Part shown: one piece after another, positions 1-7,530 of the stretch
Position numbering within the stretch: position 1 is the first letter of the stretch
Layout: the number at the start of each line of letters is the position of its first letter
NCBI RefSeq assembly: GCF_004339725.1
Contig: NZ_SMGK01000002.1
Coordinates: 62,001-126,000, forward strand
Source: Acidipila rosea
GTDB taxonomy: Bacteria > Acidobacteriota > Terriglobia > Terriglobales > Acidobacteriaceae
Length of the DNA: 64,000 bases
Direction: 5' to 3'
Notes under the pieces: generated by a model
What the model was told of the DNA's origin: nothing
Databases searched by the model: none
What the model saw: the letters and a program-made list of their open reading frames with translations, nothing else
Program-made: the position numbers and the translations under genes

Positions 1-1083
1 CCGGCTCACCAGGTTCCCATAGCCGTTCGCCAGGTCTGAGTTGTACCGCTGCACCAGCGCGTCGAATGAGAAGCTGCCGTCCTGCCCGAAGACAATCTCC
101 CGCAGCAGGAAATACCGCAGCGCATCCGCTCCCAGCACATCGAGAATCGTCTCCGAACGCACGATATTTCCGCGCGACTTCGACATCTTGCTCTCTTCAA
201 AGAGTAGCCATCCGTGCGCCACAATCGACTTCGGCAGCGGCAGCCCCGCCGCCATCAGGAAGGCAGGCCAGTAAACGCAGTGGAAGCGGCTGATCTCCTT
301 GCCGATAATGTGCAGGTCCGCCGGCCAGAACTTCTCGAACCGCGCCTTATCCGCCGGGTCGTCGCTCCCGTAGCCGAGCGCTGTTATGTAGTTGGCCAGC
401 GCATCCATCCACACATAAATAACGTGTTTTTCATCGTCCGGAACGGGAATGCCCCAGTTGAAGCTCGTCCGGCTCACTGACAGGTCCTTCAACCCGCCGC
501 GCACAAACGCCAGCACTTCGTTGCGCCGCGCCTCCGGGCGAATAAACTCCGGGTTCGTCTCGTAGAGCTCCAGCAGCTTCCGCTCAAAGGCCGACAGCTT
601 GAAGAAGTAGTTTTCCTCGCTCACCGTCTCGGTCGTGCGGCCGCAGTCCGGGCAGGGCGCTCCCGGCGGCGCATCTACATACAGCTCGTCGAAGACGCAG
701 TACTGGCCCGTATACGTGCCTTTGTAGATGTAGCCCTTCTCCCGCAGCAGCGCAAAAAGCCTCTGCACGCCCCTCTTGTGCCGGGGCTCGGTCGTGCGAA
801 CGTAGTCGTCGTAGGTCAGCCCCATCCGGTCCCACAGCGCGCGAAACTGCGCCGAGACCCCGTCTGCAAACTCCTGCGGGCTGCAGTTCGCCTTCTGCGC
901 CGACCGCTCGATCTTCTGGCCGTGCTCGTCCGTGCCGGTCAGGAACCAGGTGTCGATTCCCAGCGCACGTTTGCGGCGCGCAATCGCGTCCGTCACGACC
1001 GTCGTGTAGGTGTGGCCGATATGCGGCCGGGCGTTAACGTAGTAGATCGGTGTTGTGAGATAAAACTTGCTTTTGTCAGGCAT
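1..1083 (-). CDS. metG: Methionyl-tRNA synthetase, N-terminal part (cut by window edge)
   Basis: Class I synthetase that charges tRNA-Met with methionine in the cytoplasm. Reading starts at the ATG at 1083-1081 and stays open for 361 codons to the window edge, so the C-terminal part is missing. Visible signatures are the HIGH motif (ARPHIGHTY, about residues 15-23), a zinc knuckle including CPDC near residue 145, and an intact KMSKS motif near residue 300 followed by RGNIV. The order and spacing are those of bacterial MetRS. It is divergent from argS, with 134 bp between the starts. Whether it carries the C-terminal tRNA-binding domain of longer MetRS forms cannot be seen. Confidence 0.97.
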   Translation of the reverse strand, partial: MPDKSKFYLTTPIYYVNARPHIGHTYTTVVTDAIARRKRALGIDTWFLTGTDEHGQKIERSAQKANCSPQEFADGVSAQFRALWDRMGLTYDDYVRTTEPRHKRGVQRLFALLREKGYIYKGTYTGQYCVFDELYVDAPPGAPCPDCGRTTETVSEENYFFKLSAFERKLLELYETNPEFIRPEARRNEVLAFVRGGLKDLSVSRTSFNWGIPVPDDEKHVIYVWMDALANYITALGYGSDDPADKARFEKFWPADLHIIGKEISRFHCVYWPAFLMAAGLPLPKSIVAHGWLLFEESKMSKSRGNIVRSETILDVLGADALRYFLLREIVFGQDGSFSFDALVQRYNSDLANGYGNLVSR

Positions 1084-1217
1084 GAAAAAGGGCGGAACAC
1101 TGCAAATCAAACGCTACCTTCATCTTAGGGTTCTGCGCCAGAGAGGTCAAACCAGCGCCGTTCCCGCCGCCTGTTAAAATCAGCCAGTAAAATCAACCCT
1201 TTCCGAGTGGCGGCTGC

Positions 1218-3194
1218 GTGTACCTGATAGAACAGAAAAGACTGCTGGAGCGGCTCCGCGCCGTTCTCCAAGAGAACTACGACATTCAGGCGGCAACCCT
1301 CGCCATCGAGCAGCCTCCCGAGATCCGCTTCGGTGAATACGCGCTCCCCCTGGCTTTCGAACTCGCCCGCCGTCTACGCAAAGCGCCGCGCAAAATTGCC
1401 GAGGAGATCGTCGCCGCCCTGGGTGAAGTCCCGGGCTTTGCCGGCTTTGAGGTTGCCGGAGCCGGCTACATCAACGCCCGCCTCGATCGCCCCGCCGCTG
1501 CCCAGTCCCTCGCCGCAGCCAGCACCGTCTCTGCGCCGGAGCACCCCATCCACGCTCTGGTCGAGCACACCAGCATCAACCCCAACAAGGCCGCCCACGT
1601 CGGCCACCTGCGCAATGCCATCCTCGGCGACACCTTTGTCCGCCTGCTCCGCGCCGCCGGTCAGCAGGTTGCCGTCCAGAACTATATTGACAACACCGGC
1701 GTCCAGGTCGCCGACGTTGTAGTCGGCCTCATGCATCTTGAGGGCCTTACGCTCGCTGGCGTGCAGGCGCTCATGGCCCGCCTCCAGCAGGAGCAGCAGC
1801 GAATCGACTATTACTGCTGGGACCTCTACGCCCGCACCTCGCAATGGTACGAGGCCGATCCCGAGCAGAAGCAGGCCCGCAAGCAACTTCGCCTCGACAC
1901 CCTCCACGCCATCGAACACGGCGGCAACGACACCGCCGCCATCGCCGAGCTGGTATCCACCGCCGTCCTTCGCCGCCACCTTGAAACTATGCTCCGCCTC
2001 GGCATCGAGTACGATCTCCTGCCCCGCGAGAGCGAGATTCTCCACCTGCACTTCTGGGACGCAGCCTTTGAGCTGATGAAGGCCGGGGGCGTCCTCTATC
2101 TTGAAGCCGAGGGCAAGAACAAGGGCTGCTGGGTCATGAAGCGCGCAGGGGCCGAAGCCGTCACCGATGGCCCCGACGAAGACGCCAAGGTCATCGTCCG
2201 CTCCAACGGCACCGTCACCTACGTCGGCAAGGACATCGCCTACCACCTCTGGAAGTTCGGCCTCCTGGGCAAGGACTTCGGCTACCGTCCCTTCTTCGAA
2301 TACCCCGGCCACCGCTGCTGGATCACCGCCGAAACCGGCGACCCTGACCATCCCCACTTCGGCGGAGCGCAGGCCATCTTCAACGTCATCGACTCCCGCC
2401 AGGCCGACCCGCAGGCGAACGTCATCGAGGCCCTCCGCGGTCTCGGCTTCACCCGGCAGGCCGCCAACTACACCCATTTTTCCTATGAAATGGTCGCGCT
2501 CACCCCGCGTTGCGCAACCGAGCTGGGCTACGAGGTCTCCGCGGAAGATGCCGCCCGTCCCTACATCGAGGTCTCCGGCCGCAAGGGCTTCGGCGTCAAG
2601 GCCGACGACCTCATCGACCGTCTCATCGCCGCCACCCAGGCCGAGGTAGACAGCCGCCACCCCGAGTTGCCCCTCGCCGAGCGTGAAGACACCGCCCGCC
2701 AGATCGCCGTCGGAGCCCTCCGCTACTTCATGCTCAAGTTCACCCGCAACACCGTCATAGCCTTTGACTTCAAGGAGGCGCTAAGCTTCGAGGGCGAGAC
2801 CGGCCCCTATCTGCAATACGCCGTCGTACGCACCCGCAGCATCTTCCGCAAGGCCGACACCACCCCCGAGCAGTCCCTCGCCGACATCCACGGCATCGAC
2901 ACCGCGCCTTTTCTCAATGGGGAAGAGGGCGACAGCATCTGGCAGGTCTGGCTTCGCGCCGCCAAGACCACCCTCCTGCTGGAGCAGTGCATCGAGACCG
3001 CTGAGCCGTCCTACCTCGCCCGCCACGCCTTCCAGCTGGCGCAGGATTTCTCCAACTTCTACCGCAAACACCACATCCTCACCGAGGCCAACCCGGACCG
3101 GAAGAAGCTCCTGCTCGCTACTGCAGCCGTAGCCCAGCGCGAGCTCATCCGCTCCCTGGCTCTGCTCGGCATCACCGCCCCTGAGGTCATGTAG
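1218..3194 (+). CDS. argS: Arginyl-tRNA synthetase
   Basis: Class I synthetase for tRNA-Arg, 658 residues. The N-terminal additional domain spans about residues 1-110. The HIGH-type motif is AAHVGHLRNAI near residue 127. The KMSKS position is occupied by a SGRKGFGVKADDL loop, as in many ArgRS that lack canonical KMSK. The DALR anticodon-binding domain includes ETGPYLQYAVVRTRS and ends with the typical LxLLGITAPEVM. The start is a GTG at 1218. No strong Shine-Dalgarno is evident, but the protein begins where the family normally begins. It is monocistronic and convergent with pstS. Confidence 0.97.
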   Translation: MYLIEQKRLLERLRAVLQENYDIQAATLAIEQPPEIRFGEYALPLAFELARRLRKAPRKIAEEIVAALGEVPGFAGFEVAGAGYINARLDRPAAAQSLAAASTVSAPEHPIHALVEHTSINPNKAAHVGHLRNAILGDTFVRLLRAAGQQVAVQNYIDNTGVQVADVVVGLMHLEGLTLAGVQALMARLQQEQQRIDYYCWDLYARTSQWYEADPEQKQARKQLRLDTLHAIEHGGNDTAAIAELVSTAVLRRHLETMLRLGIEYDLLPRESEILHLHFWDAAFELMKAGGVLYLEAEGKNKGCWVMKRAGAEAVTDGPDEDAKVIVRSNGTVTYVGKDIAYHLWKFGLLGKDFGYRPFFEYPGHRCWITAETGDPDHPHFGGAQAIFNVIDSRQADPQANVIEALRGLGFTRQAANYTHFSYEMVALTPRCATELGYEVSAEDAARPYIEVSGRKGFGVKADDLIDRLIAATQAEVDSRHPELPLAEREDTARQIAVGALRYFMLKFTRNTVIAFDFKEALSFEGETGPYLQYAVVRTRSIFRKADTTPEQSLADIHGIDTAPFLNGEEGDSIWQVWLRAAKTTLLLEQCIETAEPSYLARHAFQLAQDFSNFYRKHHILTEANPDRKKLLLATAAVAQRELIRSLALLGITAPEVM

Positions 3195-3298
3195 GCCGAC
3201 GTTCGCCGCAAGCCGGGGTTCACGGAGGGCTCCCGGACGGCGTCGCTCGACAGAATTGTTTGTGGATTTTCAGACGAGAAGATGGCAGGAAGAGAAGC

Positions 3299-3326
3299 CC
3301 CCGGGTCTCGCGATTGAGACCCGGGG
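3299..3326 (-). terminator. Hairpin terminator of pstS
   Basis: An 11-bp perfect G+C-rich stem (ccccgggtctc / gagacccgggg) with a 6-nt loop lies 9 bp beyond the pstS stop. On the minus strand it is followed by the pyrimidine-rich stretch cttctcttcc. It lies between convergent argS and pstS; the plus-strand side has no T run, so it is assigned to pstS. Confidence 0.75.
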
Positions 3327-3334
3327 CAAGGAAA

Positions 3335-4399
3335 CTACTGGATCGGCTGGCCTGCAGCGGTCATCATGTTCAGCTGCTGCTGGTCATACTGCTTCACGCC
3401 ATCCGGCAGGGGAGCATAGTTCAGCTTTGCTGCTGACGCCTGTCCATCCGTGATCACGTACTGGATGAACTGCTTCAGCGCTGAGCGCTTCGCCTTGTCC
3501 GCGCCGTCCTTGGGGATAATCAGGAAGGTCAGCCCCGAGATCGGGTAAGCATCTGCTGCCGAAGCCGGTGGATTCACAATCGGGGTCCGCGGATCCTGCG
3601 CCAGCTGTGCCGTAAAGGCATTGATCGCCGCCGTCGTGCTGTCGGTCGAGGGAGCAATGTACTTGCCCGCTTCGTTCTTCATCGCCACCACCGGCAGCTT
3701 GTTCTGCTGCGCATAGGTCAGCTCGACGTAGCCGATCGCGCCGGGCGTCTGCCGGATCTGTCCGGTCACGCCTTCGCTGCCTTTGCCGCCAAGGCCCACC
3801 GGCCAGTTGACTGAGGTGTTCGCTCCCACCTTCGACTTCCACTCCGGGCTAACTGCCGAGAGATAGGTGGTGAAGATCGCCGTAGTTCCGCTGCCTTCCG
3901 TGCGGTGCGCAATGACCACCGGCTCCTTCGGCAGCTTCACACCCGGGTTGTCCTTCGCGATTGCCGCATCCTGCCAGCTCTTGATCTTTCCGAGGAACAT
4001 ATCCGCCAGCACGCCGGCTGACAGCTGCAGCGGCTCCTTCAGCTCGGGCAGGTTATAGGTGATGCACACCGGGCCTGCCGACTCGGGAATCTGGATAACC
4101 GGCGACATCGTTGCCAGCTGCTTATCGTCCAGCGCCGCATCTGACGCGCCGAAATCGACCGTACCCGCCTTCACCTGCTGAATCCCGCCGCCGGAGCCGA
4201 TCGACTGGTAGTTGATCTGCACATTCGTGTGAACCTTGCTGAAGTCCTCGGTCCACCGGCTCATGACCGGGTTGACAAACGTACTGCCTGCGCCCGAGAG
4301 GGTGACTGACTCCGGACCACTGCTGGACTTGCACGCCGTCATACCGCTCAACAGAAGCGCGAGGCCACTGACTGCGACCGTTTTATAGCTGATTTGCAT
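3335..4399 (-). CDS. pstS: Phosphate ABC transporter substrate-binding protein PstS
   Basis: Periplasmic or lipid-anchored phosphate receptor for a Pst ABC importer, 354 residues. The chosen ATG at 4399 gives a lipoprotein-like signal (hydrophobic core then SGMTACKS, lipobox Cys near residue 23). An upstream ATG at 4462 would add 21 residues without signal character. An AAGGAG lies about 14 nt upstream. Phosphate-loop signatures are present: SGAGSTFV near the mature N terminus, GSGGGIQQV and TVDFGASDA in the first lobe, and RTEGSGTTAIFT in the second. No pstCAB genes flank it, so its permease must be encoded elsewhere. It is divergent from the DJ-1 family gene, with 168 bp between starts. Confidence 0.93.
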   Translation of the reverse strand: MQISYKTVAVSGLALLLSGMTACKSSSGPESVTLSGAGSTFVNPVMSRWTEDFSKVHTNVQINYQSIGSGGGIQQVKAGTVDFGASDAALDDKQLATMSPVIQIPESAGPVCITYNLPELKEPLQLSAGVLADMFLGKIKSWQDAAIAKDNPGVKLPKEPVVIAHRTEGSGTTAIFTTYLSAVSPEWKSKVGANTSVNWPVGLGGKGSEGVTGQIRQTPGAIGYVELTYAQQNKLPVVAMKNEAGKYIAPSTDSTTAAINAFTAQLAQDPRTPIVNPPASAADAYPISGLTFLIIPKDGADKAKRSALKQFIQYVITDGQASAAKLNYAPLPDGVKQYDQQQLNMMTAAGQPIQ

Positions 4400-4567
4400 G
4401 ATTAGGGTTATCGCTCCTTGTTCCACTATGTAGATATCACGCCCCGTACTCCCGGGATGCATTCTCCCCCTGAAATTCTTCGCATTTTCATGAACCTGGC
4501 GTCATTGGCAACGTCTCGCGCCTCCCGTACCTCTTACCAGATAGAGCAAAAGAGAAAAGGAGTATTT

Positions 4568-5128
4568 ATGGCTCATCAAATGAGTGGAAAGAAAGTTGCC
4601 ATTGTAGCTACAGATGGCTTTGAACAGGCTGAACTCTTCGAGCCTAAGAAGGCTCTCGACGGCGCTGGTGTCCAGACCCACGTCATCTCCCAGAAGTCAG
4701 GCGAAATCAAAGGCTGGGACATGACCGACTGGGGTAAGAAGATCAAGGTCGATAAGACCTTCGACGAGGCCAAACCCGCCGACTACGACCTGATGGTGCT
4801 CCCCGGCGGCGCCATGAATCCGGACCATCTGCGCATGGACCCCAAGGCCGTCAACTTCATCAAGGAATTCTGCAAGAGCGGCAAGCCCGTAGCTGCCATC
4901 TGCCACGCCTCGTGGACGCTCATTGAGGCGGACGCGGTACGAGGCCGCAAGATGACCTCCTGGCCCTCCCTCAAGACCGACCTCAAAAACGCAGGCGCAA
5001 ACTGGGTCGATGAACAGGTAGTCGTCGACCGCAACTTCATTACCAGCCGCAAACCCGACGATCTGCCCGCCTTCAATAAAACCATCCTGGAGCATCTCGG
5101 CGGCCAGCAGCTCAAAGCCGCTTCCTGA
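4568..5128 (+). CDS. DJ-1/PfpI family protein (type 1 glutamine amidotransferase-like)
   Basis: A 186-residue single-domain protein of the DJ-1/PfpI superfamily. The ATG at 4568 is chosen because AAAAGGAG lies 7 nt upstream; the frame is open further 5-prime but that part has no family similarity. Visible features are the N-terminal beta strand KVAIVATDGFEQAEL, the VLPGGAMNPD segment, and the nucleophile elbow AAICHASWTL with the conserved Cys followed by His. This matches the PfpI/YhbO-like group described as stress-related proteases or deglycases; the exact activity here is unknown. It ends just before a strong hairpin shared with convergent pepA. Confidence 0.9.
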   Translation: MAHQMSGKKVAIVATDGFEQAELFEPKKALDGAGVQTHVISQKSGEIKGWDMTDWGKKIKVDKTFDEAKPADYDLMVLPGGAMNPDHLRMDPKAVNFIKEFCKSGKPVAAICHASWTLIEADAVRGRKMTSWPSLKTDLKNAGANWVDEQVVVDRNFITSRKPDDLPAFNKTILEHLGGQQLKAAS

Positions 5129-5156
5129 TCCGTCTCAACCCCCGTTTCAAAGCCCG

Positions 5157-5193
5157 GCTACCCTTGCCTGTGCATCGCGCAGGCAAGGGTAGC
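5157..5193. terminator. Bidirectional hairpin between the PfpI gene and pepA
   Basis: A 14-bp perfect inverted repeat (gctacccttgcctg / caggcaagggtagc) with a 9-nt loop fills the gap between two convergent genes. It starts 28 bp after the PfpI stop and ends 2 bp from the pepA stop. Neither side has a long T run, so efficiency is uncertain, but position and stem strength support termination in both directions. Confidence 0.7.
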
Positions 5194-5195
5194 GC

Positions 5196-6698
5196 CTAAC
5201 CGGCGTAGCGTCTTACCCACTCCACGATGCTCCGCACCGCCACTCCGCTCGGCCCCTTGGCCATCCAGCTTTTGGGCTCATCTACCCACGCCATGCTCGC
5301 GATATCCAGGTGAATCCACGGCGTATCCTCCGCGAACTCCTTCAGGAACATCGCCGCCGTCACCGCTCCGCCATACCGTCCGCCCGTGTTCTTGATGTCT
5401 GCAATATCGGACTTGATCTGCTCCCGATATTCGTCCTCAAGCGGCAGCCGCCAGAAGCGCTCGCCTGAAATCTTCAACCCTTCGCTGAACTTGCCAAAGG
5501 TATCTTCCTCATTCGCAAAGACTCCTGCGTTGACCGTTCCCAGCGCCACCGCCACTGCGCCCGTCAAGGTTGCCGCGTCGATCAGGTGGGTTGCGCCCAG
5601 CTGCCGCGCATAGGCGAGTCCATCGGCCAGCACCAGCCGCCCTTCGGCATCGGTATTGATAATCTCGATCGACTTCCCGGACATCGCAATCTGCACATCG
5701 CCCGGCTTCTGCGCCGTTCCTGACGGCATATTCTCCGCCGCGCAGACCACTCCAATCACCTTCACCGCCGGTTTCAGCTGGGCAATCGCGCGCATTGCGC
5801 CGATCATCGCCGCTCCCCCCGCCATGTCGTACTTCATCTTCTCCATGTTGTCCGAGGGCTTGATGGAGATGCCGCCCGTGTCAAAGGTGATCCCTTTGCC
5901 CACCAGTCCGATCACCGGGCCGCCCGGCTTCGCATTCGCCGGTTCGTAGCTCATCACGATCAGCGCAGGCGGCTCTGCCGAACCCTGGGAGACGCTCCAG
6001 AACGCGCCCATCTTCAGCTCGTGCAGCTTCTCCGCGCCGTAGACCTCGCACTTCACCCCGAACTCGCGGCACATCTCCGCAGCCTTCTGCCCCAGCACGG
6101 TAGGCGTCATTCTGTTGCCCGGCTCGTTCACCAGGTAGCGGGCAAAGTTCTGGGACTCGCCCACGATCACGCCCTCGCGGAAGCCAGCCTCCGCCTCGCC
6201 CGCCGCAATCACGCCCAGCGACTGGACGCTCTGGTCCTTGCGGTCGCTGCGGTAGGTGTCCGGGTCAAAATCCGCAACCAGCGCACCCTCCGCAATTGCT
6301 CTCGCCGTGGCCCCGGCAGGGAAGCCGGCGCCCTCAGGAGCCAGCACCGTCAGTGCGCGGATGCCGCGCGGCTTGGCAAAGCGAACCGCCGTGCCAGCCG
6401 CCTTTCTAACGTCATGCGGCGTGGCCTTCGCCGCCTTTCCCAGCCCCACGATCAGCAGCCGCGCCGCTTTCAGTCCGGCCGGCGCGTGCAGCAGCAGCGT
6501 CTCGTTGGCCGCCGCCTTGAACTCGCCACCCGCCAGCACAGCCTCTGCCGCTGTCTTCAGCGCCGCATCGCCCGTCAGCAGGCCCGGCTCCGCCTTCGCG
6601 TCCTTGTCCTTGGCGGCATTGTTGTCGGTGGCGAACACCACGAGCAGCGGCGTCTCGATCTGGCTTGGCGACTTGCCTTTGAGCAGTTCAGTTTTCAT
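5196..6698 (-). CDS. pepA: Leucyl aminopeptidase (M17 family)
   Basis: Cytosolic two-metal aminopeptidase that removes N-terminal residues from peptides, 500 residues. The ATG at 6698 is preceded by AGGAGAAG directly upstream; an in-frame ATG at 6866 would overlap smpB and is rejected. The N-terminal macro-like domain covers about residues 1-165. The catalytic domain shows VGKGITFDTGGISIKPSD (metal-binding Lys and Asp), MKYDMAGGAA, and the M17 signature NTDAEGRLVLADGL. Length matches E. coli PepA (about 500). smpB lies 44 bp upstream on the same strand, so the two may be cotranscribed. Confidence 0.96.
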   Translation of the reverse strand: MKTELLKGKSPSQIETPLLVVFATDNNAAKDKDAKAEPGLLTGDAALKTAAEAVLAGGEFKAAANETLLLHAPAGLKAARLLIVGLGKAAKATPHDVRKAAGTAVRFAKPRGIRALTVLAPEGAGFPAGATARAIAEGALVADFDPDTYRSDRKDQSVQSLGVIAAGEAEAGFREGVIVGESQNFARYLVNEPGNRMTPTVLGQKAAEMCREFGVKCEVYGAEKLHELKMGAFWSVSQGSAEPPALIVMSYEPANAKPGGPVIGLVGKGITFDTGGISIKPSDNMEKMKYDMAGGAAMIGAMRAIAQLKPAVKVIGVVCAAENMPSGTAQKPGDVQIAMSGKSIEIINTDAEGRLVLADGLAYARQLGATHLIDAATLTGAVAVALGTVNAGVFANEEDTFGKFSEGLKISGERFWRLPLEDEYREQIKSDIADIKNTGGRYGGAVTAAMFLKEFAEDTPWIHLDIASMAWVDEPKSWMAKGPSGVAVRSIVEWVRRYAG

Positions 6699-6742
6699 TC
6701 TTCTCCTGAGCTTCGGTGGCCCTGTCGGCCCATACTGTTGGG

Positions 6743-7279
6743 TTAGCGGCTGTTCTTCCGCATATTGTTGGCAATAGCGGTGCGGGCTTCCTTGTCGGCT
6801 TCGCGGCGGCGTTCGGTCTCGCGCTTGTCCCAGTCCTGTTTGCCCCGGGCCACGGCCAGTTCGCACTTGACCCGGCCGTTTTTGAAGTAGAGCCTCGTCG
6901 GGATGAGCGTCAGCCCTTTCTGCTGCGTCTGTCCGAATAGTTTCCTGATCTCTTCACGATGGAGTAGCAGCTTCCTGGTGCGAACCGCATCATGAGTGTC
7001 AAAATTGCCATGCGAATAGGGACCGATATGCGCGTTCAGCAGAAATGCTTCGCCGTCCTTCACGAGTCCGTAGGCGTCGCGGAGATTGGCCTTGCCCTCC
7101 CGGACAGACTTCACCTCCGAGCCGCGCAGCGCCACGCCCGCCTCGAACCGGTCCAGCAGGAAGTAGTTGTGCCCGGCGATGCGGTTCTGCGCGGCATCGC
7201 GTTCTCCCGCCGCAACCGGGTCCCGGGGGCGCGCTTTCTTCGGCGCGGAGACGATCTGGTGACTGGCTTGCCTGGACAT
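6743..7279 (-). CDS. smpB: SsrA-binding protein SmpB
   Basis: Small RNA-binding protein that works with tmRNA to rescue stalled ribosomes. It is 178 residues, about 20 longer than usual because of a basic N-terminal extension (residues 1-30, RQASHQIVSAPKKARP...). Family hallmarks: HNYFLLDRFEAGVALRGSEV, SVREGKANLRDAY, IGPYSHGNFDTHDAVRTRKLL, and a Lys/Arg-rich C-terminal tail that reaches the decoding centre. The start could lie downstream, but no internal ATG precedes the conserved core. Confidence 0.95.
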   Translation of the reverse strand: MSRQASHQIVSAPKKARPRDPVAAGERDAAQNRIAGHNYFLLDRFEAGVALRGSEVKSVREGKANLRDAYGLVKDGEAFLLNAHIGPYSHGNFDTHDAVRTRKLLLHREEIRKLFGQTQQKGLTLIPTRLYFKNGRVKCELAVARGKQDWDKRETERRREADKEARTAIANNMRKNSR

Positions 7280-7530
7280 ATATCAATCATGCCAGATTGC
7301 AGCGAAGAATTGCTTTCTGGCAGCATCACAGTCGGAGAGGTCAGGGTTTCATGGCGGCAGTAGTCCCCCCATCGGCGTCCATTTACCCTCGCAATGCTAT
7401 GATGAGGCAGCGTCGTGTCCGGCAATTTATCCGTTCTAAAGCGACCCAGATTGCTGCTACCCGCCGGATTTCAGATACTACCTGCGAAGTCATGAAAAAT
7501 CTTTCCCCCGCCACAATCCATCGGAGTCCC

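Noticed and set aside
1374..2660. Long open frame (428 codons) antisense to argS
   Set aside because: It is a composition shadow of a high G+C gene. argS has full family signatures on the other strand and this translation is low-complexity Gly/Val/Ala-rich sequence.
4488..4520. Possible PHO box upstream of pstS (ttcat and gtcat words)
   Set aside because: Only short matches with wrong spacing to the consensus, and orientation relative to pstS is not convincing.
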